IMG/VR virus record: IMGVR_UViG_3300009103_000919
Location: 1-45,701 of that record
Length of the DNA: 45,701 nt
From: a virus
Reading direction: 5' to 3' (one strand)
The position numbers and the translations under genes were made by a program. This document shows, piece after piece, positions 35,301 through 41,985 of this stretch. The notes under the pieces were generated by a model. The model did no database searches and was not told the DNA's origin. It saw nothing but the letters and a program-made list of their open reading frames with translations. The stretch's first letter is position 1. Every line of letters begins with the position of its first letter.

Positions 35301-38300
35301 GAAAGACCTAGAGGGCAAGAAGGTCAACCTAGTCATGGCTGATCGACTAAAGGTAGATGAGAAAAATATGGGAGGCCCATTCTTCCCCCTAATAAAAGCG
35401 TTAAGAGGAAAGATTGCTTGGGCTTCTATTGATAATGAGGCAGCTAGTTTTATAGTAAAGGGGGCAATAGATGCAGACTATACAGTCGTTTACAATATGT
35501 CTTCTAGTGGTGTTGACTCTAACAAGGTTATGGGCCTTCAGCTTATAGAGAAGCTTGACGCCATATCTCCACAAAAAAAGCAGGAAGTATTTCAGCTTAT
35601 TAAGGATCACATTAAAAAATTAAATAACAAGAACATAAATAAGATAAAAGGTCTTGTTGCTAAAAGCACATCGCTTGATCAACTAGTTGATTCAATTTAC
35701 AACCCGAAAAACCATGTTGATGTAAGAGCTGCCTTTACAAGAGCAGTGCTTCCCTCACAAGATGTTTTAGAGGGATCAAAGTCTACACCTATTGCTAATG
35801 AGATGCGAGAGCTTGGCGTTACAATAGAGGGGTTGAGAGATGAGGTTTCAGAAGAATTTACAAAGAATATACCCACAGGGTCTATGACTATGGTTCTTGA
35901 GGTTACTGATAAGAAGGGTAACAAGGTAACAGAGAAGACTAAGGAGGAGGCTATAGTTGGTAGGGATCAACAAAAGAAGGAAGGATTTCCTGAGCATGAA
36001 AACTATCCGGTATATATAAGGGGTAGGGTTGTTGGCTTATTAAAAGAGACCACGCCTTTTTGGAATGTAATGCCTGACTATTTAAAGACCATAAATAAAA
36101 AGGTTGCGGGTCTTATCAAAACCATTAAAAAAACAAAGCCAATTGAGACCTTGACTCCACAAGAGTTAAAGGTCGTTGAGAAGCTACAGGCAACGTTCAA
36201 AGCAACAGGGGCAAAGAATAAACTTGAAGCACTAAGCAAGGTTAGATTGAGTAAGGAGCTTGATCAGGATGTTAGAGAGAAGCTTAGGTCACAAATAGTA
36301 GCTGCAAAAAAATTAAAGAATGCAAATAAAATTGACGCAGCAATAAAACAAGTTATTACTCCTTTTGTAGAGAAGGGTAAGATTAGCGCAAAGAAGGCTA
36401 GAGCCGAGGCTATAAGAAGCGCAGAAATGAGTGCTTCTGTAGTAAGGGATGTGTCATCTCCTAAAGCGTCTACATATCAGAAGTTTGTGTCTGTCCTAAG
36501 AAGGTCGTTCCCTAGTGTTGAGGTTGTCTCTACTCAGAAGGAGTTTGATGAGCTCGCTAAGGACATATATGCAAAGAAGCTAACCACTAAAAATCAAAAA
36601 GTATACGGTGCTGTATACAAGGGTAAGCTGTACCTGAACCCCGGTCTTGCAAACTACAACACGCCCATCCATGAGTTTGGTCATGTGTGGTTGAACGTGG
36701 CAAAGGAGGCTAATAAGGCACTCTATAACAAGGGCTTGTCACTAATAAAGGAGAGCCCCTATGTTAAGAGGGTAGAAAGCAGCAAGTCATACAAGAAGAT
36801 CATTGATCAGATGCGTAAGGATGGAGTGAGCGAGAGCGATATAAACGCATATGTTCTAGAGGAGGCATTAGCTATGGCTATCGGAGATAGAGGTGAGGCA
36901 TTTGTAGTGGCTGCTCAGAAGAAGAGCTTTAAGAGTTGGCTAGAGACGCTGTATGGTTATGTAAGAAAGCTTACCGGGATATCTAAGTACACATCAGAAC
37001 AGATTGAGACAATTAGCCTCGATGAGTTTCTTGATGCTGTGAATGTAGACCTGCTCTCAGGAAGGAAATTGTTTGAGGGATATCAGGTGTCCGAGATGGG
37101 TGATCAGCTTCAGCTAAGTATGGCTAAGAAGCCTGAGTCAACTAGCATGTCTGCCATTATAGAGGAGGCTCGTACCCTAAACTTCAGTGATGCTTCCATT
37201 GAGCTATATCTGAGACAGAAGGGGTACAAGGTTGCTGATATACGGTCAGCAATGGAGATACCACTAGATATGTTTACTACAATGCCTCCTGCATTTGCGA
37301 ATGTATCCAACAACTCTGCTGTTGGACAGCAGCTTTTTAGCCGGGTAATGGAGAAGGCCAACAAGTTTGCTAAGAAAAAGAAGGACATCTCTCAGCTACG
37401 AGATAAGGCTAAGGAGATACTAATGGCCGATCCTGAGTTTAAGGAGCTGACAAAAGAGCTACAGGCAGAGCTAGTGATAGGGTTAGACAAATCTCTAGCA
37501 CAGACCAACAATAGGGCTATAGCGTCTGATGTCAAGAACATGAAAGCTATGCTCAGGGAGAGAAAGGCCGGAGCTAAGGGTGTAGCAAACCTAAGGAAGG
37601 AGATGAAGAAGTTTGTCCTTCAGAACCTACCCAAAACACAGTGGTCTACAACAAGGGTTAAGAAGATATTAAGAGAGATCTCAGATGCTAAGTACTACAA
37701 GGACTATTACAAGCTTACTACCAAGCCGGACAATGACATAAGATTGGTATTAGATAGGGTTGTCAGCGAGATCAATAAGCAGAACGTAGAGGACATATTG
37801 AGTGGGGTTGAGAAGCAACTATCTACTAAGACCACAAAGCTAGTGGGTGCTCGGGTAAAAGGTAAGCTACTTCCTGAGGCTCAGAAGAGAATAGAGAAGA
37901 TAAAGTCTGACATGTTAGCTCAGGACTCTAGTGTTGAGAGTGTGACAGAAAAGATAGACAAGCTTAGGGAGGAGAGAGAGCAGTTGATGAATGCCAACGA
38001 GACAACTGACGAGCAGGTCAAAAGAATCTTTGACATTGACATGGCCATACTGTACAACGAGTCAATACTACTAGAGAACACAGACTCATACAAGGCTGAT
38101 ACTCTTAAGGATGTATACAACAGGCTCAAGTCTACCTTCAAGGAGGAGAGGAACGAATACGTTGAGGCTATAAAGGCGGCGAAGGATAGATACAACACTG
38201 AGAAGTCTCAGATATTTGAGGAGGTGTCAGGGGTTAAGATAGACTACAGTAGTGAAGAGAGTGTTGAGGAGGCCACTAGGAAAATAGAGCAGAAGGAGAA

Positions 38301-40533
38301 CAAGAACAGGAACAGGAGCAAGGCAGTAAAGGTCCTTAAATCCTTCTTGGAATCTTTTGATTGGGTAATACTTAGGACCGAAGCTATAGAGGGTCTCATT
38401 GATAGGATACAAAAGATGCCCGGTGAGATATTTGGAGGCAAGGCTGTAGAGCTTATCAGTGATCGTTTCGACAAGTCTAGGAACATGTACATAGAGGGAA
38501 TGAATTTCCTCAAGGCCACCACAGAAAATAAAGCCAAGGAGATATTCGGTAAGAACTACATTCGGAAGATGAAGAGAAACAACATCAAGAGTGTTAAGAT
38601 ATATACTGATCCAAAGAGGGTTAATGAATTAACTCAACAGCTTAAGGACAAGTCTTTAACGAAGAAGGAAAGAAGAAAGATCTCAAATGAGATAAACAGC
38701 CTGACCATGTTGATGAGTCAGAATGAGATGTACTACATCTACAACCAAGCAAAGGACCCATCCCTTATGCCGGGGCTAGAGAATAAACCGGGTTGGGGTA
38801 AAAGTACTGAAGATATATTGGCTGAGATAGACAGCAAGCTTGATCCTGAGGTAAGACGTTGGGCAGATTGGCAGGTAGAGGAGTTCTTCCCATCTGTTTA
38901 TGAGAGGTACAATGCTGTATACAAGGAGATATACAGGACCAACATGCCTTGGAATGAGTTTTATGCAGGTATAGTATCTAGAGAAGGTGTCGAGCAGACA
39001 ATGGGCCTTCTTGATATGGGGGCCAACAATTATCAGACCATGGTGGGGGCAAGGTCCACTAAGGCTCGGATTAATAACAGCAACCCCATCTTAACTATGG
39101 ATGGTGACTCGATGCTTGCCTCATACATTAGTGAGATGGAGTACTTCAGGGCTTATGGTGAGACAGTTAGGGATGTCACAAAAATAATAAAGGATCCTAA
39201 GATAAAGAGAGCTATTGAGGTTACCTCAGGTAAGGATGTGTACAACATACTAAACAAGCAGTACGACAAGATAATCGACAGAGGTAAGTCTCGTGCCGGA
39301 TCAGGAAGTAAGATATTCAATTGGATGACAAGAAGCTTTGTTGTAACCAAGCTTGGTCTTAACCCAACCATAGCATTAAAGCAGTTCACATCAGCCCTAG
39401 CATTTGCTGACTACATAGGCTACAGGAATTGGACCAAGGAAGCGGCTAAAGGAATGGCCAACAACCTGAAGACATTCAAGTCAAGTTGGACAGAGCTGTA
39501 TGAGAACTCTGTCTACCTTCAGGACAGATACAACAAGGGTGATTTCGCTAGGCTTCTAGAGGATTACAATACGAGTAAGAAGGAAAAGTTATACTCCGGG
39601 GTTACCACAATTAAAGGTCAGGAGATAAGTGTTGATAAGGCAATGGACCTAATGATGTTCTTGGTTAAGTTTGGGGATAAGGCCGGGGTCATGGGGTCTA
39701 TACCGAACTACAACTACTACAAGTCTCAGTTTAAAAAGAACAATCCTAAAGCCACTGAGCAGCAGGCTATTGACCATGCCGTTAAGAAGGTTGAGAAGCA
39801 GATTGATACCACTCAGCAATCATCTGCAGGTATACAGGCTAGAGACTACTTCCAAACCGACAACTTCTTCTACAGATGGATGTCGCTGTTTACCTCATCA
39901 TCTCGTGCGCTATTGAGAAAAGATATAATAGCAATAAGAAACCTATATAGAAAGCTTGTGTCTTGGGATAAGTCTGCAGGAAGAGGAACGCTTCGTCAGA
40001 ATATAAGGACGTTTGTAACCTATCATGTTGTACTACCTATGTTCTTTCAGTATGTAGCACTTGGTCTCCCCGGTATACTGAGAGATTGGAGAGAGGAGGA
40101 CGATGACGAGCTAGGTATGGCTGCAGCTCTTGGAACATTTAACTCGTTGTTTATACTAGGAGATATATTGGCAGGGGCTCGTGACCTATACTTAGATAAG
40201 CCTTGGGCTGCTAGTTTCAGAAACCTTCCGGTATTCGATCAGTTCGGAGAGCTATACGAGAACATTCAGAGGATGGATAAGGCCAAGAAGGATGAAACCA
40301 AGGAAAAGTATTTCAACAAGGCCATCCTTAATGTGCTAGAGATGGGGGGCGTTCCGGCTAATCAGGTGCTGAAGATAAAGAACAATTGGAGTAAGCTACT
40401 CAATGAGGACATGGACTTTGGCGAGGCAGTAGCTAGGGTCTTAAACTATAGTGACTATACTATAGAGGGTGGGTCTAAAAAGAAGGGGAAGACTGAGAAG
40501 AAGAAGACTGAGAAGAAAGTAGTATATAGATAA
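29341..40533 (+). CDS. Giant multidomain ejection protein with zincin motif (3730 aa)
   Basis: It occupies a quarter of the window and starts at GTG. Visible landmarks: a small N-terminal domain (1-60); a segment around 478-560 (AGYDGRNVVYPTLFPKD); a Gly/Ala-rich hydrophobic region around 855-925; a conserved patch at about 1806 (HDFFGHAELGNGFGPIGEEN, ETRGQNSWVNFSG); a block near 1960-2250 (GGPFFPLIKALRGKIAWAS); HEFGHVW at 2444-2450 with downstream Glu2507/Glu2508, a zinc metallopeptidase signature; long helical regions; a hydrophobic stretch near 3560-3582; and a Lys-rich tail. It resembles 'large polyvalent proteins' of phages. It is likely ejected into the host to cross or digest cell-envelope protein and protect DNA. 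No DxDGD RNA-polymerase motif was found. Confidence 0.75.
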   Translation: MNEKIQLLFDALKDEYDLGTIEDFTSYLQDDKKRSLFYEKVIAPNYDVSSIEEFENVYGLGGFGLKKKDGTSQEVDTAALPQETISSAFVESNQVSPVVGAGFDESITTDQGPFRVEEVMSPEDVEYFAEQDRLNKKNKARVKGDPIKTKQNLYRELTKQINANPRHNTDEFREEAFDLWNQMSEFKTSYREGEDVDKWELGPTLADSYQGFEDFLEDMKNPVTEVQAYNLRMAGRDTSRRGTFDIRNALNMTYKLDYARENLEYNKREKEEKRQQLQKEEKKKEIGEAENLRSWLKLDQDALEDYLDTTPMPREFEGEINRDEWKDRMRQKWSQHQKDIKSQAESLDKEDARFMDSYLSSITPGLIGREEEEVVPMLNKEYGKYGFTFEEAGVGDAMIVTSSKDGAETLQIDLDPFTSGEEVLESYKLKKYLKENAVHSEPIVEDEDRMFTEKAYRAQSLRDKAMIGEDGRPSTVIFEDAGYDGRNVVYPTLFPKDPNKYTQDPGDWMQLSGDAAYEEALKRGEVFYFDTPSEASNFAKGSWKYTDISDVEAEKFYNDRGLDYQSMHVAYERYQDLLDKEETMVNLLTRGGDIIEVDPTEGFKTKYRGILTYEKDGGKEYARVRPDIQEHYNSVVSDREALFDDSFANDYAVKIREKWDQYAYEKQQEKAQSAANLNMMAKYINQETDKEALDIFNTTLDKVDVESLTPEEMSIYNELNAIKEETAITKKMAAQEYENANTYLDSRFNKEQVQTFLEGWEGIWAQIRSGWDRGEAAEEILALSLGVSDITDPKELSRIAATIVEEQRQAEKRGVQRTATLTASARNASEFWETVWDNPLDYMLGLAGNSMSQMAPYGWKIVGAAAGTGAATGAAYGALGANPYTVAGGATVGAKWGMATGMAATSYAMEYTNAVLDAGKNHGYDMMNPKDVELALQDQNVWSEGREIGMKRGIPIGLVDFLGGGLAGKIFKVGSVASKGAVIGAQVAERAIIDPALEGLGEYLAQSVAGQEIDWKEIVAEMAGGMGSNSSTMAIEMLNQFRSKSNVELANNLTGTEFMAKEKSSDKSLSNWANRMHKLGKIDSDMNQRIQENIGARREARSLLDTEGVGRVLGAKKTKEETRVMQLLQARDELSSTTNRKEVFKAKIKAINEELAIMAETKAMAPEDSMVELALEEGKKDQPARYSIDGKLYTKKAFLEKVEAMSEGKRANKKIQVLNDPETAKQVGLKTIELDAVQKQQTEEGVLRPEKEEPTEQVGLQEVGQVQPEEVQPEVETFEVESINDLPERYKGQEPVTEGEVTIGKGKDKVTYKRYTFKKIEEAPEVQEDVVVVDKGTKEDVKAFREGTIEDSRLESLLAGVAARKNEGKKLTKFQQEMFDANQERVEKLQVESKLLGEIFDVDTSVAVAPYFDTQVETIEDAKDLRQSESYQAYRAKIDEVAKDFGLEVEVQENIGGYKNESGNEIVEVSNTVVLKGATIEQAEEFAAIMAALTPDVQEASIAAQVVDEGSANHNANMYSVVVSDTQAAVNALKKAGITDYSINQSTNEVTFIDVLEFSDLQLQEKIGNFIKELKKENVSYEQKGYEAVDSRYVGKGDRQAILRRAKGSRPKKGKQGQRVHSALDQAISRDAYFQDLSVENYLTDGKKAGNRIFNVGIPAVKKIADRYYQRVFRKPRRVFEGTKEIQEDRAKEIAKAFEESKRTIDDPEVKAAYDKLVEETIEQYKELIDAGYVVEVNNTEPYDNSQQMIDDLRDNKRIKIFSTESGFGDTEITEQQRKDNPLLQETEFVDVNGVPLLANDLFRAIHDFFGHAELGNGFGPIGEENAWNVHVRMFSPLAAKAMTAETRGQNSWVNFSGINDEVFKKRDKARELRKRGKVEEAKKLVNEIYDEISFAEQKVTLLPDEYSVPTDLKEEKLQPQLETEEKEDVEGVAAEKERAMSEMEEAGVELAEDPFTVEQVAPEAEVTTITLDKDNPLTKDLERIGLKDLEGKKVNLVMADRLKVDEKNMGGPFFPLIKALRGKIAWASIDNEAASFIVKGAIDADYTVVYNMSSSGVDSNKVMGLQLIEKLDAISPQKKQEVFQLIKDHIKKLNNKNINKIKGLVAKSTSLDQLVDSIYNPKNHVDVRAAFTRAVLPSQDVLEGSKSTPIANEMRELGVTIEGLRDEVSEEFTKNIPTGSMTMVLEVTDKKGNKVTEKTKEEAIVGRDQQKKEGFPEHENYPVYIRGRVVGLLKETTPFWNVMPDYLKTINKKVAGLIKTIKKTKPIETLTPQELKVVEKLQATFKATGAKNKLEALSKVRLSKELDQDVREKLRSQIVAAKKLKNANKIDAAIKQVITPFVEKGKISAKKARAEAIRSAEMSASVVRDVSSPKASTYQKFVSVLRRSFPSVEVVSTQKEFDELAKDIYAKKLTTKNQKVYGAVYKGKLYLNPGLANYNTPIHEFGHVWLNVAKEANKALYNKGLSLIKESPYVKRVESSKSYKKIIDQMRKDGVSESDINAYVLEEALAMAIGDRGEAFVVAAQKKSFKSWLETLYGYVRKLTGISKYTSEQIETISLDEFLDAVNVDLLSGRKLFEGYQVSEMGDQLQLSMAKKPESTSMSAIIEEARTLNFSDASIELYLRQKGYKVADIRSAMEIPLDMFTTMPPAFANVSNNSAVGQQLFSRVMEKANKFAKKKKDISQLRDKAKEILMADPEFKELTKELQAELVIGLDKSLAQTNNRAIASDVKNMKAMLRERKAGAKGVANLRKEMKKFVLQNLPKTQWSTTRVKKILREISDAKYYKDYYKLTTKPDNDIRLVLDRVVSEINKQNVEDILSGVEKQLSTKTTKLVGARVKGKLLPEAQKRIEKIKSDMLAQDSSVESVTEKIDKLREEREQLMNANETTDEQVKRIFDIDMAILYNESILLENTDSYKADTLKDVYNRLKSTFKEERNEYVEAIKAAKDRYNTEKSQIFEEVSGVKIDYSSEESVEEATRKIEQKENKNRNRSKAVKVLKSFLESFDWVILRTEAIEGLIDRIQKMPGEIFGGKAVELISDRFDKSRNMYIEGMNFLKATTENKAKEIFGKNYIRKMKRNNIKSVKIYTDPKRVNELTQQLKDKSLTKKERRKISNEINSLTMLMSQNEMYYIYNQAKDPSLMPGLENKPGWGKSTEDILAEIDSKLDPEVRRWADWQVEEFFPSVYERYNAVYKEIYRTNMPWNEFYAGIVSREGVEQTMGLLDMGANNYQTMVGARSTKARINNSNPILTMDGDSMLASYISEMEYFRAYGETVRDVTKIIKDPKIKRAIEVTSGKDVYNILNKQYDKIIDRGKSRAGSGSKIFNWMTRSFVVTKLGLNPTIALKQFTSALAFADYIGYRNWTKEAAKGMANNLKTFKSSWTELYENSVYLQDRYNKGDFARLLEDYNTSKKEKLYSGVTTIKGQEISVDKAMDLMMFLVKFGDKAGVMGSIPNYNYYKSQFKKNNPKATEQQAIDHAVKKVEKQIDTTQQSSAGIQARDYFQTDNFFYRWMSLFTSSSRALLRKDIIAIRNLYRKLVSWDKSAGRGTLRQNIRTFVTYHVVLPMFFQYVALGLPGILRDWREEDDDELGMAAALGTFNSLFILGDILAGARDLYLDKPWAASFRNLPVFDQFGELYENIQRMDKAKKDETKEKYFNKAILNVLEMGGVPANQVLKIKNNWSKLLNEDMDFGEAVARVLNYSDYTIEGGSKKKGKTEKKKTEKKVVYR
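34082..34225 (+). CDS. Possible nested +1-frame small ORF A (47 aa)
   Basis: Inside the giant gene, in its +1 frame, an ATG opens MSKKDTKQSIQDMSAREIGK and continues FLDELKAQGPKKANKGNV to IVRSTKR. Its codons (GAG ATA GGC AAG, CTA AAG GCT) look like those of genuine phage genes, while the host frame here uses CAA and CGN codons rarely seen elsewhere. It could be a real overlapping gene, or a remnant of one captured when the giant gene was assembled. Chance cannot be excluded. Confidence 0.25.
   Translation: MSKKDTKQSIQDMSAREIGKQFLDELKAQGPKKANKGNVYIVRSTKR
34274..34423 (+). CDS. Possible nested +1-frame small ORF B (49 aa)
   Basis: This lies in the same +1 frame as ORF A, 48 bases downstream. 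The translation starts MAKKQETESSMSGSRQLRKL and continues RTDIINEFFGSHEEFLKERK to a basic KFKKTGPKK. It has plausible helices and phage-like codons. The main frame through the same bases (RIFNVGIPAVKKIADRYY) also looks real and conserved, so any function here would require dual coding. Confidence 0.25.
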   Translation: MAKKQETESSMSGSRQLRKLRTDIINEFFGSHEEFLKERKKFKKTGPKK

Positions 40534-40558
40534 AAACCTCCCATCAGTGGGAGGTTTC
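40532..40558. terminator. Bidirectional terminator between converging arms
   Basis: AAACCTCCCA-TCAG-TGGGAGGTTT is a perfect 10-bp stem with A and T tracts on both sides. It starts at the stop codon of the giant plus-strand gene. It also contains the stop codon (TCA on plus) of the minus-strand gene at 40544-40801, so it ends both arms. The core is shared with 10094-10116 and, inverted, with 17204-17228. Confidence 0.8.
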
Positions 40559-40801
40559 TATGTCGTCAATAAACAGGGGTGTCTTCTCTCCCACATAAGC
40601 ACCAAGTACATTGTATGAGAAATACTCCAAAGCATCCTCCTCGTTCATGTCTCTCATTAGCACCTCTATGCATTTCCTGTAGCTGTACACAGCCACGATC
40701 TCTCCGGTCATTGTAATACCAATCAGGGCATCATCGAATCCGTTTGCTATGAGGCACTCATTCTCCTCGAGTGCCTCCATTAGTTCTTCTTTAATCATCA
40801 T
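40544..40801 (-). CDS. Conserved small phage protein (85 aa)
   Basis: The acidic product has segments EALEENECLIANGFDDALIGI, EIVAVYSYRKCIEVLMRDM and EYFSYNVLGAYVGEKTPLF. I recall this pattern from small proteins of unknown function in several marine phage groups. It is the last gene of the leftward operon; its final codons and stop lie inside the bidirectional terminator. The ATG pair at 40801/40798 leaves a one-residue uncertainty in the start. Confidence 0.65.
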   Translation of the reverse strand: MMIKEELMEALEENECLIANGFDDALIGITMTGEIVAVYSYRKCIEVLMRDMNEEDALEYFSYNVLGAYVGEKTPLFIDDIETSH

Positions 40802-40970
40802 TTACTGAGTCTTTTATTTCTTTTAGTTGCTTCGTTAACAGTAATATCTCCTTCCTCAGGTCCTCATACTCACGATCCATAAGGTGCTCGTATATCTGAT
40901 TGGTTGACCTGTGAATGCAAGACATCACAAAGTTGATGTGGGCTATCCTATCTTCCTCACCTGTGTACAC
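40791..40970 (-). CDS. Small helical protein (59 aa), GTG start
   Basis: The translation begins MYTGEEDRIAHINFV, continues SCIHRSTNQIYEHLMDREYE and ends KQLKEIKDSVNDD. The GTG start at 40970 lies inside the end of the DnaA-like gene (14-base overlap), and its stop overlaps the next gene's start, so it is tightly packed in the operon. A shorter form could start at an internal ATG (MSCIHRS). No family is assigned; it looks like an all-helical small regulator or accessory peptide. Confidence 0.6.
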   Translation of the reverse strand: MYTGEEDRIAHINFVMSCIHRSTNQIYEHLMDREYEDLRKEILLLTKQLKEIKDSVNDD

Positions 40971-41460
40971 CGTTGAACATGCGTATTAGTTTCTTACTTA
41001 TGTCGTCCTCATCAACAAGGGACGTTCTCTCCTTTACGATTTTAAAGAGTGGGTCTAAGGATTTGATTTTTGCCCTAAGCTTGTTGTTGTTCTCTACCTG
41101 ATACCTGAATTTTTTCCTTAAGGATATTAGTTCTCTCCTAAGGTCTGACTCGTTCATGTCGTAGGCGGGATCATGATCCCTGTAAAAATCCTCTAAGCAC
41201 TCCTGATACCTCTTCTGAAGGTTTGGGTCTGCCATCAGGTAGTACGATATCTTCTTCTTGTAGTTCAGGATCGAGGCGTGGTTCTTCTTTAGTATCCTAG
41301 ATATCCGACTAGGTCCGTATCCTTTCTCGGTTAGTATCTTAGTGAAGATCATCCTGCCGTCCACATAGTCCTTCTTCTGAGTCTTAGCTAGTATGTCTAG
41401 GTCAAAGTGAGTATTGACTATGTCCATTAGTTTTTTTACTTCGTATTTTGTCTGCTCCAT
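40957..41460 (-). CDS. DnaA domain IV-like DNA-binding protein (167 aa)
   Basis: Residues ~25-85 resemble the DnaA C-terminal helix-turn-helix: YVDGRMIFTKILTEKGYGPSRISRILKKNHASILNYKKKISYYL. The order is a basic-loop-like helix, then a recognition segment with His-Ala-Ser-Ile around the position of the DnaA signature DHTTV. The rest is coiled coil (LRRELISLRKKFRYQVENNNKLRAKI). No AAA+ domain is present, so it could bind DnaA boxes or phage origins without initiating on its own. It overlaps both neighbours. Confidence 0.6.
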   Translation of the reverse strand: MEQTKYEVKKLMDIVNTHFDLDILAKTQKKDYVDGRMIFTKILTEKGYGPSRISRILKKNHASILNYKKKISYYLMADPNLQKRYQECLEDFYRDHDPAYDMNESDLRRELISLRKKFRYQVENNNKLRAKIKSLDPLFKIVKERTSLVDEDDISKKLIRMFNGVHR

Positions 41461-41774
41461 GTTATTGTTTTTTTATTATTTATTTCATCTAAGTATTCGT
41501 CTATATCAATCTCCTCTATGTCTGTAAATATAGGCATATACTCTTCCTCGTTGATATACATTACCTGAAAGAAGAATGGCCTGTCTCCCCTAACAACCCC
41601 TGATATTATCTGCATGTACTCCTCCTTTGTCGGAAGGTGGTCAACAACGCTCTTTATCTGATCTATTATGTTTAGGCTAATTGTTACCGGGTACATGTGT
41701 AACTTCTCAATAAAGGTTGAATCGACTTCATACTTCTCATTGTACGCCCTTATATACTTCGGTTCTAACTCCAT
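41436..41774 (-). CDS. Hypothetical acidic protein (112 aa)
   Basis: The product begins MELEPKYIRAYNEKYEVDST and has a middle segment PTKEEYMQIISGVVRGDRPFFFQ and an acidic end (FTDIEEIDIDEYLDEINN). I recognise no family. It overlaps the VRR-NUC gene upstream by 38 bases and the DnaA-like gene downstream by 25 bases, so it is surely part of the same transcript and perhaps of the same DNA-metabolism complex (inference). Confidence 0.55.
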   Translation of the reverse strand: MELEPKYIRAYNEKYEVDSTFIEKLHMYPVTISLNIIDQIKSVVDHLPTKEEYMQIISGVVRGDRPFFFQVMYINEEEYMPIFTDIEEIDIDEYLDEINNKKTITWSRQNTK

Positions 41775-41982
41775 GGTTATTTAGTTCCTTTATCCTGTAT
41801 TTTTGTAATGGAGAAAGCTTTCCATTCTCCGTCTTAATCTCGCTGAACAACACATCTGAGTTGGGTGGTATTGCAATCAGATCAGGTATGCCGTTCTTGT
41901 TTGTCTTGGTTAATTTAATCACATAGTAACCCTCAGCTTCAAGCTGCTTTATTCTTTTAGCTTGTATCTTCTGCTCTGTCAT
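41737..41982 (-). CDS. VRR-NUC domain nuclease (81 aa)
   Basis: This is a minimal VRR-NUC fold of the PD-(D/E)XK group. The visible active-site pattern is NGIPDLIAI (Asp), then FSEIKTENGKLSPLQ, with Glu-Ile-Lys as the ExK and a Gln in the final helix. A standalone domain of this size is typical of phages, where it acts as a structure-specific nuclease, often beside a helicase. Here it begins 3 bases after the SF2 helicase gene stop, supporting joint work in recombination or replication-fork processing. Confidence 0.85.
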   Translation of the reverse strand: MTEQKIQAKRIKQLEAEGYYVIKLTKTNKNGIPDLIAIPPNSDVLFSEIKTENGKLSPLQKYRIKELNNHGVRTEVYKGVQ

Positions 41983-41985
41983 CTG

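Noticed and set aside
39090-39110. MDGDSM in the giant protein as a possible virion RNA polymerase DxDGD site
   Set aside because: Only one DGD, without the surrounding double-psi barrel pattern known from crAss-type polymerases; the context is helical.
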